Assembly (NCBI GenBank): GCA_030595325.1
Contig: JAUVDN010000010.1
Span: 1 to 37,701, forward strand
Source: Gammaproteobacteria bacterium
GTDB lineage: Bacteria > Pseudomonadota > Gammaproteobacteria > SZUA-229
Direction of reading: 5' to 3'
DNA length: 37,701 bases
The first letter of the stretch is position 1. The number at the start of each line of letters is the position of its first letter. Below are positions 1 to 8,657 of this stretch, piece by piece. Both the position numbers and the translations under genes were made by a program. The notes beneath the pieces are model-generated. The model did no database searches, was not told the DNA's origin, and saw nothing but the letters and a program-made list of their open reading frames with translations.

Positions 1-665
1 GCAGGCATCGCATCTTCATCAACAAACCAGACATCAGGTTCTACCATCCCAACCGGTAAGGCCATTCCCCCTTTCACCTTTGCAAGTGCTTCACGCTTAT
101 TTTCACCGGTGGCGATAACGATACATTCACTGACATTTCTCAGCATTCTTAAACCTATCGAAACACGTTCACCGGGTGCTTTAGGTGCGTTATAAACAGG
201 CACAGCACTACTTTGAATTTTAAGTGCAGCATTACCCGGAAACAGGCTTGCGGTATGTCCGTCTTCACCCATACCCAGAACCACGATATCCATACGGCCG
301 GTTGCATCGAGTAAAACAGCGTAGTCTTTTGCGCCCTCTTCTGGACCTAGCTCTGCGTGGATAGGATGAAAGTTTTTTATTGCATCTTTATGTTTTGAAA
401 GCAGCTTCTCTAAAATCATGGTGTCGTTGCGATCGACATGCCCAACCGGATAACAACGTTCATCTCCCGGGTACCAATGAATTTTTTGCCATGGCAGCGG
501 TTTTTCGGCGAGCAGTTCCAGACAGCGAGCCGGTGTTGACCCACCGGGCAATACCACATGGCACTTACCTTTTCTTTCGACACAGGTTGTTATGTCTTTA
601 AAGAGACGATCGGCAGCTGCTTGTGCGACCTGTTCTGCATTTTTGTAAATTTTGATATTATCCAT
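1..665 (-). CDS. pgl: 6-phosphogluconolactonase, C-terminus cut by window edge
   Basis: This frame is open from an ATG at 665 to the left edge, about 221 codons, so it is missing from the ORF track only because no stop lies inside the window. I translated it by hand. It begins MDNIKIYKNAEQVAQAAADR and contains LPGGSTP near the start and GMGEDGHTASLFP in the middle, both hallmarks of the SugarP isomerase-like 6-phosphogluconolactonase (DevB/Pgl) family. The usual length is about 230-240 residues, so only the last few are missing. The enzyme hydrolyses 6-phosphogluconolactone, the product of Zwf, in the cytoplasm. The gene starts 15 nt after the zwf stop, so the two are almost certainly co-transcribed. 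Confidence 0.93.
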   Translation of the reverse strand, partial: MDNIKIYKNAEQVAQAAADRLFKDITTCVERKGKCHVVLPGGSTPARCLELLAEKPLPWQKIHWYPGDERCYPVGHVDRNDTMILEKLLSKHKDAIKNFHPIHAELGPEEGAKDYAVLLDATGRMDIVVLGMGEDGHTASLFPGNAALKIQSSAVPVYNAPKAPGERVSIGLRMLRNVSECIVIATGENKREALAKVKGGMALPVGMVEPDVWFVDEDAMP

Positions 666-680
666 AATATTTTTTTGAAA

Positions 681-2177
681 CTACTTACGCACTGTCGGTA
701 TATGCCAGCCGCCAACACAGTCTTTAGTTAGTTCCTCCATGGCAGGTATATCCCATGTGCCTGCACGGTAACGTTCGACTGAGACACGATTTTTCCATGC
801 ATCTAATATCGGCTCGACAATCTCCCATGAAGTTTCAACTTCATCGGCTCGTGAGAACAGTGTACCATCGCCGGTGAGTACGTCATGCATTAATATTTCG
901 TAAGCATCGGCGACCTCGCCAGTATCATCTGCGTACGGTGCACGCATTACCATCTCCTCGTTATCGGTAGTCAGCCCCGGTTTTTTAGCATTTAATCGTA
1001 AGACCACACCACCTTCTGGCTGCAGACGAAATACCAGCGCGTTAGCGGCAGGAGCTGAAGCATGGCTATCGAATAAATTGAATGGCGGTTTGCGGAAGCG
1101 AATCATAACTTCTGATGCTTTCGACTTCATGCGCTTGCCTGACCACAGGATAAACGGCACACCTTGCCATCGCCAATTATCGATGTAGAAACGTACTGCA
1201 GAAAATGTCTCTGTGGCAGAATCCGGTGACACAAATTCTTCGGAGACATAGGCTTTTACTTCTTCGCCTTCTACTGTGCCAGAAGCGTATTGCGCTGAGA
1301 CAGTATGTATTTTTATCTCTTCCGGTTTAATGCTGCGTATAGCGCGCAGAACTTTCATCTTTTCATCACGTACCGCATCTGCAGTAAATTCTACAGGTGG
1401 CTCCATCGCCACCAGTGTCATCATCTGCATGAGATGACTCTGAATCATATCGCGTAGCGCACCGGATTTTTCGTAGTATTTGGCGCGGTATTCTACACCG
1501 AGTGTTTCAGCGGTTGATATCTGCACGTGATCGACGTAATTTCGATTCCATAATGGTTCCATGATGCTGTTGGCAAATCGATAGACTAAAAGATTCTGTA
1601 CGCTCTCTTTGCCCAGATAATGATCGATACGATAAATCTGATCCTCTTTAAACACTGATTGCAGTTCTTTATTCAGTCGTTTTGCGCTTTCCAGGTTATG
1701 TCCAAATGGCTTTTCAATTACCAGTCGTCGGTAACCTTCACTCTCATCAGCCAGTCCAGCCTTATCCAGACCACCTGTTACCTTGCCATACCAGGCAGGC
1801 GGAATGGCACAATAGAACATCGCATTTTTTTTACCATTGATTTCTGCCAGTGATTCAGCCAGGCGCTGGTAGGTCGCATCATCACCGAGGTCACCCGGTA
1901 CCATGATCAGGCGCGCCAGAAATTTTTTCCAGCGTGACTCATCAGCAATGATCTCTGGTGAAAATTCCTGCATGCCTTCACGTACAAGATTAATCCAGAC
2001 CTCTTCGGTACGGTTGTTTACTACACCAATTATCTTGCTATCGGTATGCACCAGCCCACAGCACAACATGCGTACCAGCGCCGGCATCAGTTTACGTTTG
2101 CTCAGGTCACCGGTGACACCGAAGATGACAATGTTTGTCGGTTCAGCGGTTTCGATATTTTGATTAGTGGTTACCAT
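681..2177 (-). CDS. zwf: Glucose-6-phosphate 1-dehydrogenase
   Basis: A 498-residue protein of normal family length. It oxidises glucose-6-phosphate to 6-phosphogluconolactone with NADP, the first step of the oxidative pentose phosphate or Entner-Doudoroff route. The N-terminal nucleotide-binding motif FGVTGDLSKRKL lies at about residues 19-30. EKPFGHNLESAKRL and the signature RIDHYLGKESVQ, containing the catalytic His, lie mid-protein. The ATG at 2177 has AAGGA eight nt upstream. It follows glgP after a 165-bp gap holding a REP-like element, so it is either the tail of the glycogen operon or has its own promoter in that AT-rich gap. pgl follows 15 nt downstream. Confidence 0.97.
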   Translation of the reverse strand: MVTTNQNIETAEPTNIVIFGVTGDLSKRKLMPALVRMLCCGLVHTDSKIIGVVNNRTEEVWINLVREGMQEFSPEIIADESRWKKFLARLIMVPGDLGDDATYQRLAESLAEINGKKNAMFYCAIPPAWYGKVTGGLDKAGLADESEGYRRLVIEKPFGHNLESAKRLNKELQSVFKEDQIYRIDHYLGKESVQNLLVYRFANSIMEPLWNRNYVDHVQISTAETLGVEYRAKYYEKSGALRDMIQSHLMQMMTLVAMEPPVEFTADAVRDEKMKVLRAIRSIKPEEIKIHTVSAQYASGTVEGEEVKAYVSEEFVSPDSATETFSAVRFYIDNWRWQGVPFILWSGKRMKSKASEVMIRFRKPPFNLFDSHASAPAANALVFRLQPEGGVVLRLNAKKPGLTTDNEEMVMRAPYADDTGEVADAYEILMHDVLTGDGTLFSRADEVETSWEIVEPILDAWKNRVSVERYRAGTWDIPAMEELTKDCVGGWHIPTVRK

Positions 2178-2285
2178 GGATCGATTCCTTTTTCTTATAA
2201 AATATTTTTATGGTTTTCATTTTATTTTTTATTTCATTGGTACTAATTTTTTAGCATCGGATAATAAATTAAATGTTACGGCATC

Positions 2286-2313
2286 GCGGAATGAAAAAAA
2301 TCCGCTCCTACAG
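2286..2313 (-). repeat. REP-like palindromic element
   Basis: On the minus strand the sequence reads CTGTAGGAGCGGA, then a T-run, then TCCGC, so GCGGA/TCCGC arms flank a ten-base loop. The CTGTAGGAGCGGA core is a familiar gammaproteobacterial extragenic palindrome. It lies just downstream of the glgP stop, in the glgP-zwf gap, where it could trim or attenuate the upstream operon message. The T-rich loop makes it a weak terminator at best. Confidence 0.6.
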
Positions 2314-2342
2314 AGTTGTGTGAAATTTGTAGATGTGGTTAT

Positions 2343-4817
2343 TTAAAGTTTCCAGATTTCTTTATTATATTCTTGCATGGTTCTATCGGTTGAAAAATAT
2401 CCGCTGCTGGCGGTATTGAGTATGCTCTTGTGTATCCAGCCTTCCCTGTCGCGATAACATGCGGCGGCATTTTCCTGCGCATCAACATAACTTCGAAAAT
2501 CGGCAAGTGTTAACCAGTGATCATGCGGACTGCGTATTGATGCAATTAGATCATGAAAGATTTCAGGTTCGAACAGATTAAAGTGACCACTCTCTAGCAA
2601 GTTCATTACGGCTTGCAAGTCGGGGTCATTGTCGATAAAACTTTGCGGGTCGTAATGCTGTTGCATCTCAGCGACCTCATCTTCTTTTAAGCCAAACAGG
2701 AAGAAATTATCGTCACCGACATGTTCGAGTATTTCGATATTAGCACCATCAAAAGTACCGATGGTTAATGCACCATTCATCATGAACTTCATGTTACCGG
2801 TTCCTGATGCTTCTTTACCTGCAGTTGATATCTGCTCAGAAAGATCTGTACCCGGAGCGATAACTTCCATCGCTGAGACATTGAAGTTTGGCAAGAACGC
2901 CAGTTTTAATTTTGAATTAACATCTGGATCACTGTTGATGATATCAGCCACATTGTTGACCAGTTTAATCAGCAGCTTTGCCATATGATAACCCGGCGCG
3001 GCCTTGCCGCCTATGAGTACGTTACGTGCTGTCCAGTTACTGGTATCGCCATTTTTTATACGGATGTACAAATGGATAACGTGCAATACATTGAGCAACT
3101 GACGTTTGTATTCGTGAATCCGTTTCACCTGCACATCAAACATTGCTTCTGGATTAAACTCGACACCACTGCTCTCTAAAACCAAATCAGCCAGCCTTTG
3201 TTTGTTAGCCTGTTTGATGTCGAACCATTTTTGGTGAAATTCCTGGTTTTCAGGGTTAGCACTTTCTTTAAGGTAATGAATATGGCTCAGGTCCGCCACC
3301 CATTCATATCCTATCTGTTCCGTAATCAGTTGAGTCATTTTTGGATTTGCACGTGCTATCCAACGCCTTGGGGTTACCCCATTGGTCTTGTTGTTAAATT
3401 TATGTGGCCAAAATTCATAGAAATCTTTGAATAGACCATTACATAATAATTCTGAATGTAGTCTTGCCACACCGTTAACAGAAAAACTGCCAACAATAGC
3501 AAGGTAAGCCATGCGTACCTGCTTTTGTTCGCTCTCTTCGATGATTGACATTCTCGCTTGCCTGTCGGTATCCCCCGGCCACTTAAGCGCAACTTCAAGT
3601 AAAAATAACTTGTTAATTTGATAGATTATCTCCATCAGCCGTGGCAATAAGCTTTCCATTAAGGATACCGGCCAGCGTTCGAGTGCTTCCGGTAATAATG
3701 TGTGATTGGTGTAGGCCATGGTTTTGGTGGTGATTTCCCATGCAGGCCCCCATTCCAGTTGTTTTTCATCTAACAGGATGCGCATCAGTTCGGCAACCGC
3801 AATAGTCGGATGAGTATCGTTCATCTGGAATACATTAAATTCTGCAAAATTAGAGTAGTCTGTGCCATCGGTTTCTTCCCACAACCTGATCACATCTTTG
3901 ATGCTTGCGGATGCAAGAAAGTACTGTTGTCGCAGTCTTAATTCTTTACCGCTTTCACTGGCATCGTTTGGATACAGCACCATCGAAATGTGCTCTGCAT
4001 CATTTTTGGCTTCAACGGCTTCAGAGTAACTGCCAGCATTAAACTCATCGAGATTAAATGCTTTTGTCGCTGTCGCTTTCCATAATCTGAGGGTATTGAT
4101 GGTTTCGTTACAATAGCCTGATATCGGCATGTCGTAAGGAATCGCAATGACATCATTGGTTTCTATCCAGCGCACACGATGTATGCCATCCTTGTTTTTG
4201 TAATGTTCTGTTCGACCACCAAAATGAATGGTCTGCTCATACTCGGGACGTGACACTTCCCAGGGGTTGCCATCACGTAACCAGTGATCCGGTTCTTCCA
4301 CCTGGTATCCTTCATTTATCTCCTGGCGAAACATACCGTATTCGTACCGGATACCGTAACCGATTACCGGCAGTTCGAGTGTGGCACAGCTATCCATGAA
4401 ACATGCTGCCAGTCTGCCAAGACCACCATTACCCAGTCCTGCATCTGGCTCTTCTTCCATCAGGTCTTCTAACTCGACGGAGAATTTACATAAAGCTTCA
4501 CGTGTTTCCTTTTCGATATCCAGATTGAGTAGATGATTACCCAATGCACGTCCAATCAAAAATTCCAGCGACATGTAATAAGCTTTACGAGTTTTAGGTT
4601 GTTTGTGGCGCTGCCAGGTATTACTCCAGCGTGCCATGATGCGATCACGAATGGTCAGCGCCATGGCTTCATAGATATAGAAAGGCACACAACTTAAAAA
4701 GTGACCAAGATGATTTCTCAGGTAACGATGAAACCCTTCAGACAGCGAACGGCTGTCTGCCTGCAGTGGTTCCATGTCAGGAATTTTACTTGTGTCTACC
4801 CAATTTTTTTTTGGCAT
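2343..4817 (-). CDS. glgP: Glycogen/maltodextrin phosphorylase
   Basis: About 824 residues from the ATG at 4817, which has AGAG eight nt upstream. The ORF track starts 12 codons earlier at 4853, also possible but without a clear ribosome-binding site. It releases glucose-1-phosphate from alpha-1,4-glucan ends. Family motifs include LGNGGLGRLAACFMDS, FDVQVKRIHEYKRQ, GGKAAPGY and the PLP-binding segment EASGTGNMKFMMNGA with its Lys. All are intact, and the length matches bacterial glycogen phosphorylase. It follows glgA by 70 bp. Whether it prefers glycogen or maltodextrin cannot be decided from sequence; the glgA/glgB/glgC context favours glycogen. Confidence 0.96.
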   Translation of the reverse strand: MPKKNWVDTSKIPDMEPLQADSRSLSEGFHRYLRNHLGHFLSCVPFYIYEAMALTIRDRIMARWSNTWQRHKQPKTRKAYYMSLEFLIGRALGNHLLNLDIEKETREALCKFSVELEDLMEEEPDAGLGNGGLGRLAACFMDSCATLELPVIGYGIRYEYGMFRQEINEGYQVEEPDHWLRDGNPWEVSRPEYEQTIHFGGRTEHYKNKDGIHRVRWIETNDVIAIPYDMPISGYCNETINTLRLWKATATKAFNLDEFNAGSYSEAVEAKNDAEHISMVLYPNDASESGKELRLRQQYFLASASIKDVIRLWEETDGTDYSNFAEFNVFQMNDTHPTIAVAELMRILLDEKQLEWGPAWEITTKTMAYTNHTLLPEALERWPVSLMESLLPRLMEIIYQINKLFLLEVALKWPGDTDRQARMSIIEESEQKQVRMAYLAIVGSFSVNGVARLHSELLCNGLFKDFYEFWPHKFNNKTNGVTPRRWIARANPKMTQLITEQIGYEWVADLSHIHYLKESANPENQEFHQKWFDIKQANKQRLADLVLESSGVEFNPEAMFDVQVKRIHEYKRQLLNVLHVIHLYIRIKNGDTSNWTARNVLIGGKAAPGYHMAKLLIKLVNNVADIINSDPDVNSKLKLAFLPNFNVSAMEVIAPGTDLSEQISTAGKEASGTGNMKFMMNGALTIGTFDGANIEILEHVGDDNFFLFGLKEDEVAEMQQHYDPQSFIDNDPDLQAVMNLLESGHFNLFEPEIFHDLIASIRSPHDHWLTLADFRSYVDAQENAAACYRDREGWIHKSILNTASSGYFSTDRTMQEYNKEIWKL

Positions 4818-4887
4818 TATTATTCTCTTTTTTTCGGCTCTGCAGGTGCGCATTTATTTGCACTTACAATTCTCGCTGTTGCGAGTT

Positions 4888-6408
4888 TTATTTTTTGTAT
4901 AGTTCCTGGTATTTTTTTGCGCTGGACGTCCAGCCCAATTCCTGTTGCATAGCCGTTTCACAGATCTGTTGCCACTGTTCAGGCTGCTGATAACTTTTTA
5001 TTGCCCGTTTGACACACGTCAGCAGTGCATCTGCATGCACATCATGGAATACAAATCCGTTGGCTGTTTTATCTGCCATCGCCATAGCCGTCGCATCTAT
5101 CACCGTGTCAGCCAGACCGCCGGTGAAATTTACCACAGGCGGTGTACCATAACGCAGACTGTACATCTGGTTCAGACCACAGGGTTCAAAACGAGAAGGC
5201 ATAAGAAACATGTCACTACCGGCCTCGACCTGATGCGCCAGATCTTCAGAATAACCAATATGCACGTGCAGTCGCGACGGGTACTTTGTCGCTACTTTTA
5301 ATAGTTCAGTTTCATAGAGCCTGTCGCCCGAACCAAGGATAATCATGACTGCATCAGTCGCAGCGAACAGCTCAGCTAACATATCAGTGATTAGGTCGAC
5401 GCCTTTCTGCTCGACCAGTCTACCGACAAAACCAAGTAGAGGTGCTTTGCTTTTTGGCAGTTGTGCCTTCTTTAATAATGCATTTTTATTGGCTAATTTA
5501 GCACTGACCCATGCCTTACTTTTACCAGCCTTACTTTTACCAGCCTTGCCTTTATCGGCCTTGCTGTTATTGCCAGCTTCGACTATTTTATCGACGCCAT
5601 AATTTTTAGTGATGTGAGTGTCTGTTTGCGGGTTCCAGATATCGAGGTCGATGCCATTGAGAATACCGCTGAGCTTGTCACCCAGATGCTGTAGCACACC
5701 TTCGAAACGGTAACCGTATTCCGGTGTGCAGATCTCTCTGGCATAGGTCGGACTGACAGTAGTTACCTGATCGGCAAACACAATACCAGCCTTGAGCATA
5801 GATAAACCACCATAAAATTCGGCATGATCCGGCGTCCACCATTCCGGTGGCAAACCCAGCCGGGTGAAATCTTCATACGAAAAATGACCATCGTAAGCCA
5901 GGTTGTGTATGGTGAAAACTATTTTCGGTCGTGGATGCGCCATGCTAAGAAAAGCGGGAACCAGTCCGGTTTGCCAGTCATGGCAGTGCACCACGTCCGG
6001 GAGCCAGTCGGTGCCCGGAATGCCTTTTGCCATTTGCGCGACCGCACGGCTGAATACGGTAAAACGTTCCGCATTATCCGGCCAGTTAAAACCATCAGAA
6101 TGCACATAGGGATTACCGGCTCGATCAAACAGCGAGGGCGCATCGATTAGGTATAGGTAATCTGCAAGGCCGTCATGGTGCGCCTGTAAGAGTCGAACTC
6201 TGTGTGTTACGCCAGCACCGGGAAGATCCCAGAAACCCAGTTCTTTTAAAGAATCCACTGACGCCAGCACATCTCTGTATGCCGGTAATACTAATCTGAC
6301 ATCATCGCCCAGCTCGCTCAATGCGATAGGCAGACTGTGTACCACATCACCAAGACCACCTGTTTTAATGAAGGGAAACGCTTCACTGGCGGCGAATAAA
6401 ATATTCAT
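4888..6408 (-). CDS. glgA: Glycogen synthase (ADP-glucose, GT5) with low-complexity insert
   Basis: A 506-residue GT5/GT-B enzyme that transfers glucose from ADP-glucose to a growing alpha-1,4 chain. The N-terminal KTGGLGDV (residues 16-23) binds ADP-glucose. HCHDWQTG, TIHNLAYDG, LNGIDLDIWNP, GFVGRLVEQKGVDL and SRFEPCGLNQMYSLRYG follow in normal order. The start ATG overlaps the glgB stop by four bases (ATGA), implying translational coupling. The oddity is a Lys/Ala/Ser/Gly insert at about residues 277-302 between the two Rossmann halves, with two tandem KAGKS/KAGKSKA units not expected in the family. It is encoded by a 15-bp tandem repeat described separately. Function should be retained because the insert sits in the interdomain linker. 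Confidence 0.96.
   Translation of the reverse strand: MNILFAASEAFPFIKTGGLGDVVHSLPIALSELGDDVRLVLPAYRDVLASVDSLKELGFWDLPGAGVTHRVRLLQAHHDGLADYLYLIDAPSLFDRAGNPYVHSDGFNWPDNAERFTVFSRAVAQMAKGIPGTDWLPDVVHCHDWQTGLVPAFLSMAHPRPKIVFTIHNLAYDGHFSYEDFTRLGLPPEWWTPDHAEFYGGLSMLKAGIVFADQVTTVSPTYAREICTPEYGYRFEGVLQHLGDKLSGILNGIDLDIWNPQTDTHITKNYGVDKIVEAGNNSKADKGKAGKSKAGKSKAWVSAKLANKNALLKKAQLPKSKAPLLGFVGRLVEQKGVDLITDMLAELFAATDAVMIILGSGDRLYETELLKVATKYPSRLHVHIGYSEDLAHQVEAGSDMFLMPSRFEPCGLNQMYSLRYGTPPVVNFTGGLADTVIDATAMAMADKTANGFVFHDVHADALLTCVKRAIKSYQQPEQWQQICETAMQQELGWTSSAKKYQELYKK
5516..5575 (-). repeat. 15-bp in-frame tandem repeat inside glgA
   Basis: Four consecutive 15-bp units on the plus strand: TTACTTTTACCAGCC twice exactly, then TTGCCTTTATCGGCC and TTGCTGTTATTGCCA with substitutions. 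They encode the Lys/Ala/Ser-rich insert of GlgA in frame. Two perfect copies next to two decayed ones suggest recent slippage or duplication. Confidence 0.85.
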
Positions 6409-8582
6409 TCGCCCACCTTCTGTATAAATAATGCTGCCAATGGTGGCAGCGTGACCGTTAGAGAGTGGTCGAAGCCATGCTCTTTTTGCTGATTACTCTG
6501 AAGTTCGTTGTTGGATATATTAGTACCACCGTACCAGTCCGTATCTGAATTAAATATTTCTTGATAGCGGCCTGCTTCGGGAACGCCGATGACATAATCT
6601 GGCAACGATTTTGGCGTAAAGTTGAATAGACAGAGCACACTTTCATGTCCGGCGCGGCGGATGAATGCCAATACGGAATTATCGACATCATCACAACTTA
6701 TCCATTGAAAACCCTGATGCTCGAAATCATAAACGTATAATGCTGGCTGCTCGGTATAGAGTTTGTTTAGATCACAGAGCAGATTAGTCAGACCCGCATG
6801 TTTATCAATACCGGCGATTGCCCAGTCCAGCTGTTTACTCTCATTCCATTCTTCCCACTGGCCAAATTCTCCACCCATAAACAGCAGCTTCTTGCCAGGG
6901 TGTGCGTAATGATAGGCGTACAGTAATCTAAGATTGGCAAACTTCTGCCAGACATCGCCGGGCATCTTATCCAGCATGCTGCGCTTCATATGCACCACTT
7001 CGTCATGCGACAGAGGCAGCACGAAGTTTTCACTGTAGGCATAGAGCTGGCTGAAGGTCAGCTGGTTCTGATGAAAACGCCGATATAACGGGTCGGTCTG
7101 TGCGTAGTCCAGTGTATCGTGCATCCAGCCCATGTTCCATTTCATGGAGAAACCCAGACCACCGCCATCGGTCGGACGTGACACCATGGGCCAGTCGGTA
7201 CTCTCTTCTGCCAGCGTGACCACACCCGGAAATTCGGCATGCACCACATTGTTCAGGTTCTTTAAGAAATCGATGGCTTCAAGATGTTCGCGTCCACCAT
7301 GTATGTTCGGTGACCATTGCCCGTGTTCACGTGAGTAATCCAGATACAACATCGAGGCAACGGCATCGACACGCAGACCATCGATATGAAATTCTTCTAT
7401 CCAGTACACCGCATTGGCGACCAGAAAATTACGTACTTCATTACGCCCGTAATTAAAGATCAATGTGCCCCAGTCGAGGTGCTCGCCTTTGTGCGGGTCA
7501 CTGTATTCATAACAACTTTCACCGGTAAAACGTGCCAGCGCAAATTCATCGCGTGGAAAGTGTGCCGGTACCCAGTCAAGGATGATACCGATGCCGTTCT
7601 TATGTGCGCTATCGATAAGGTAACGCAGTTCATCTGCACTGCCGTGGCGTGCCGTCGGTGCATAATAACCGCTGACCTGGTAACCCCAGGACTCGTCTAG
7701 TGGGTGTTCAGTAAACGGCAAAAATTCGATGTGTGTGTAGCCCATCTTTTTAACATAGGGGATAAGTTGTTCGGCCAGTTCGCTATAACTAAGGAAAGAA
7801 CCGTCTTCGTGACGACGCCATGAACCGGCATGCACTTCGTAGATAGACATTGGTTCATGCAGCCATTGTCGCTGCCGGCGCTTGCTCAACCAGTCACTGT
7901 CTGTCCACTCGTAAACATCAGCCCCTGTATCAGAAGCGGCTATCTTACTGGTGGTGTCCGGTCGTACTCCCATGGCACGTGCATAGGGATCTGTTTTATG
8001 CAGGATCTCATCACTGTGGCTGCGGATTTCAAACTTGTAGTTATCCGCTGCTTGTAGTCCGGGCACGAAGAGCTCCCATACACCCGAACTGCCGCGGTTA
8101 CGCATCGGATGACGCAAGCCATGCCAGCCGTTGAAGTCACCGATTACGCTGACGCGTTTAACGTTTGGTGCCCAGACAGCAAACACACAGCCGTCGATGC
8201 CGTCTATCTGCTGTAATCTTGCACCGAGAAAACGATAGATATGCAGATGGGTACCTGCTGCAAACAGGTTCAGATCAAAGTCACTTAGTATCGGTTGAAA
8301 ACTGTAGGGTGATATAACGCTATGAGATTGCTGTGAACTTTTTTCTACCCAGCTCAGGCGGTAATGTTGCGCTAAGTTTTGTTTTTGATCTTTACTGATG
8401 TTTATTTCAAAGGTATCACTGCCCTCATGGCGCAACATCGAACCGACACCTTCCAGTTCGACACTCTCTGCCGATGGCATGAATGCGCGTACCGTGTATC
8501 CCGGACGTCCAGGGTGCACGCCAAGCCATTCAAAAGGATCATGGTGCCATCCGTGCTGTATTTTTGTTAATGCTTCTACCAT
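6405..8582 (-). CDS. glgB: 1,4-alpha-glucan branching enzyme (GH13)
   Basis: A 725-residue protein of full family length, with an N-terminal CBM48/branching-enzyme module from about residues 10-215 and then the GH13 barrel. Visible catalytic elements are EFLPFTEHPLDESWGYQ, the nucleophile region DGLRVDAVASML, the acid region VVTLAEESTDWP and the third acid in LSHDEVVHMKRSML. It introduces alpha-1,6 branches into glycogen. Its stop overlaps the glgA start by four bases. The region upstream of the ATG at 8582 is a tandem-repeat tract with a poor ribosome-binding site (AGAG abuts the ATG), so expression may depend on coupling with malQ 63 bp upstream. Confidence 0.97.
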   Translation of the reverse strand: MVEALTKIQHGWHHDPFEWLGVHPGRPGYTVRAFMPSAESVELEGVGSMLRHEGSDTFEINISKDQKQNLAQHYRLSWVEKSSQQSHSVISPYSFQPILSDFDLNLFAAGTHLHIYRFLGARLQQIDGIDGCVFAVWAPNVKRVSVIGDFNGWHGLRHPMRNRGSSGVWELFVPGLQAADNYKFEIRSHSDEILHKTDPYARAMGVRPDTTSKIAASDTGADVYEWTDSDWLSKRRQRQWLHEPMSIYEVHAGSWRRHEDGSFLSYSELAEQLIPYVKKMGYTHIEFLPFTEHPLDESWGYQVSGYYAPTARHGSADELRYLIDSAHKNGIGIILDWVPAHFPRDEFALARFTGESCYEYSDPHKGEHLDWGTLIFNYGRNEVRNFLVANAVYWIEEFHIDGLRVDAVASMLYLDYSREHGQWSPNIHGGREHLEAIDFLKNLNNVVHAEFPGVVTLAEESTDWPMVSRPTDGGGLGFSMKWNMGWMHDTLDYAQTDPLYRRFHQNQLTFSQLYAYSENFVLPLSHDEVVHMKRSMLDKMPGDVWQKFANLRLLYAYHYAHPGKKLLFMGGEFGQWEEWNESKQLDWAIAGIDKHAGLTNLLCDLNKLYTEQPALYVYDFEHQGFQWISCDDVDNSVLAFIRRAGHESVLCLFNFTPKSLPDYVIGVPEAGRYQEIFNSDTDWYGGTNISNNELQSNQQKEHGFDHSLTVTLPPLAALFIQKVGE

Positions 8583-8586
8583 CTCT

Positions 8587-8657
8587 GTTCAACTATATAT
8601 ATTCAACTGTATCCAACTATGTTCAACTATTTACGACTCGACTATTTACAGCTCGAC
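8587..8657 (-). repeat. Tandem-repeat tract spanning malQ stop and glgB leader
   Basis: On the plus strand, ten-base units GTTCAACTAT, ATTCAACTGT, ATCCAACTAT and GTTCAACTAT (8587-8630, with a four-base break after the first) run into two 15-base units TATTTACGACTCGAC and TATTTACAGCTCGAC (8628-8657). The tract contains the malQ stop codon and forms nearly all of the glgB leader. Confidence 0.8.

Noticed and set aside
380-601. Plus-strand 73-residue ORF at the left edge
   Set aside because: It is antisense to pgl, which has clear family motifs in the minus frame.
5516-5575. CRISPR-like array in glgA
   Set aside because: The units are contiguous with no spacers and lie in frame in a coding sequence.
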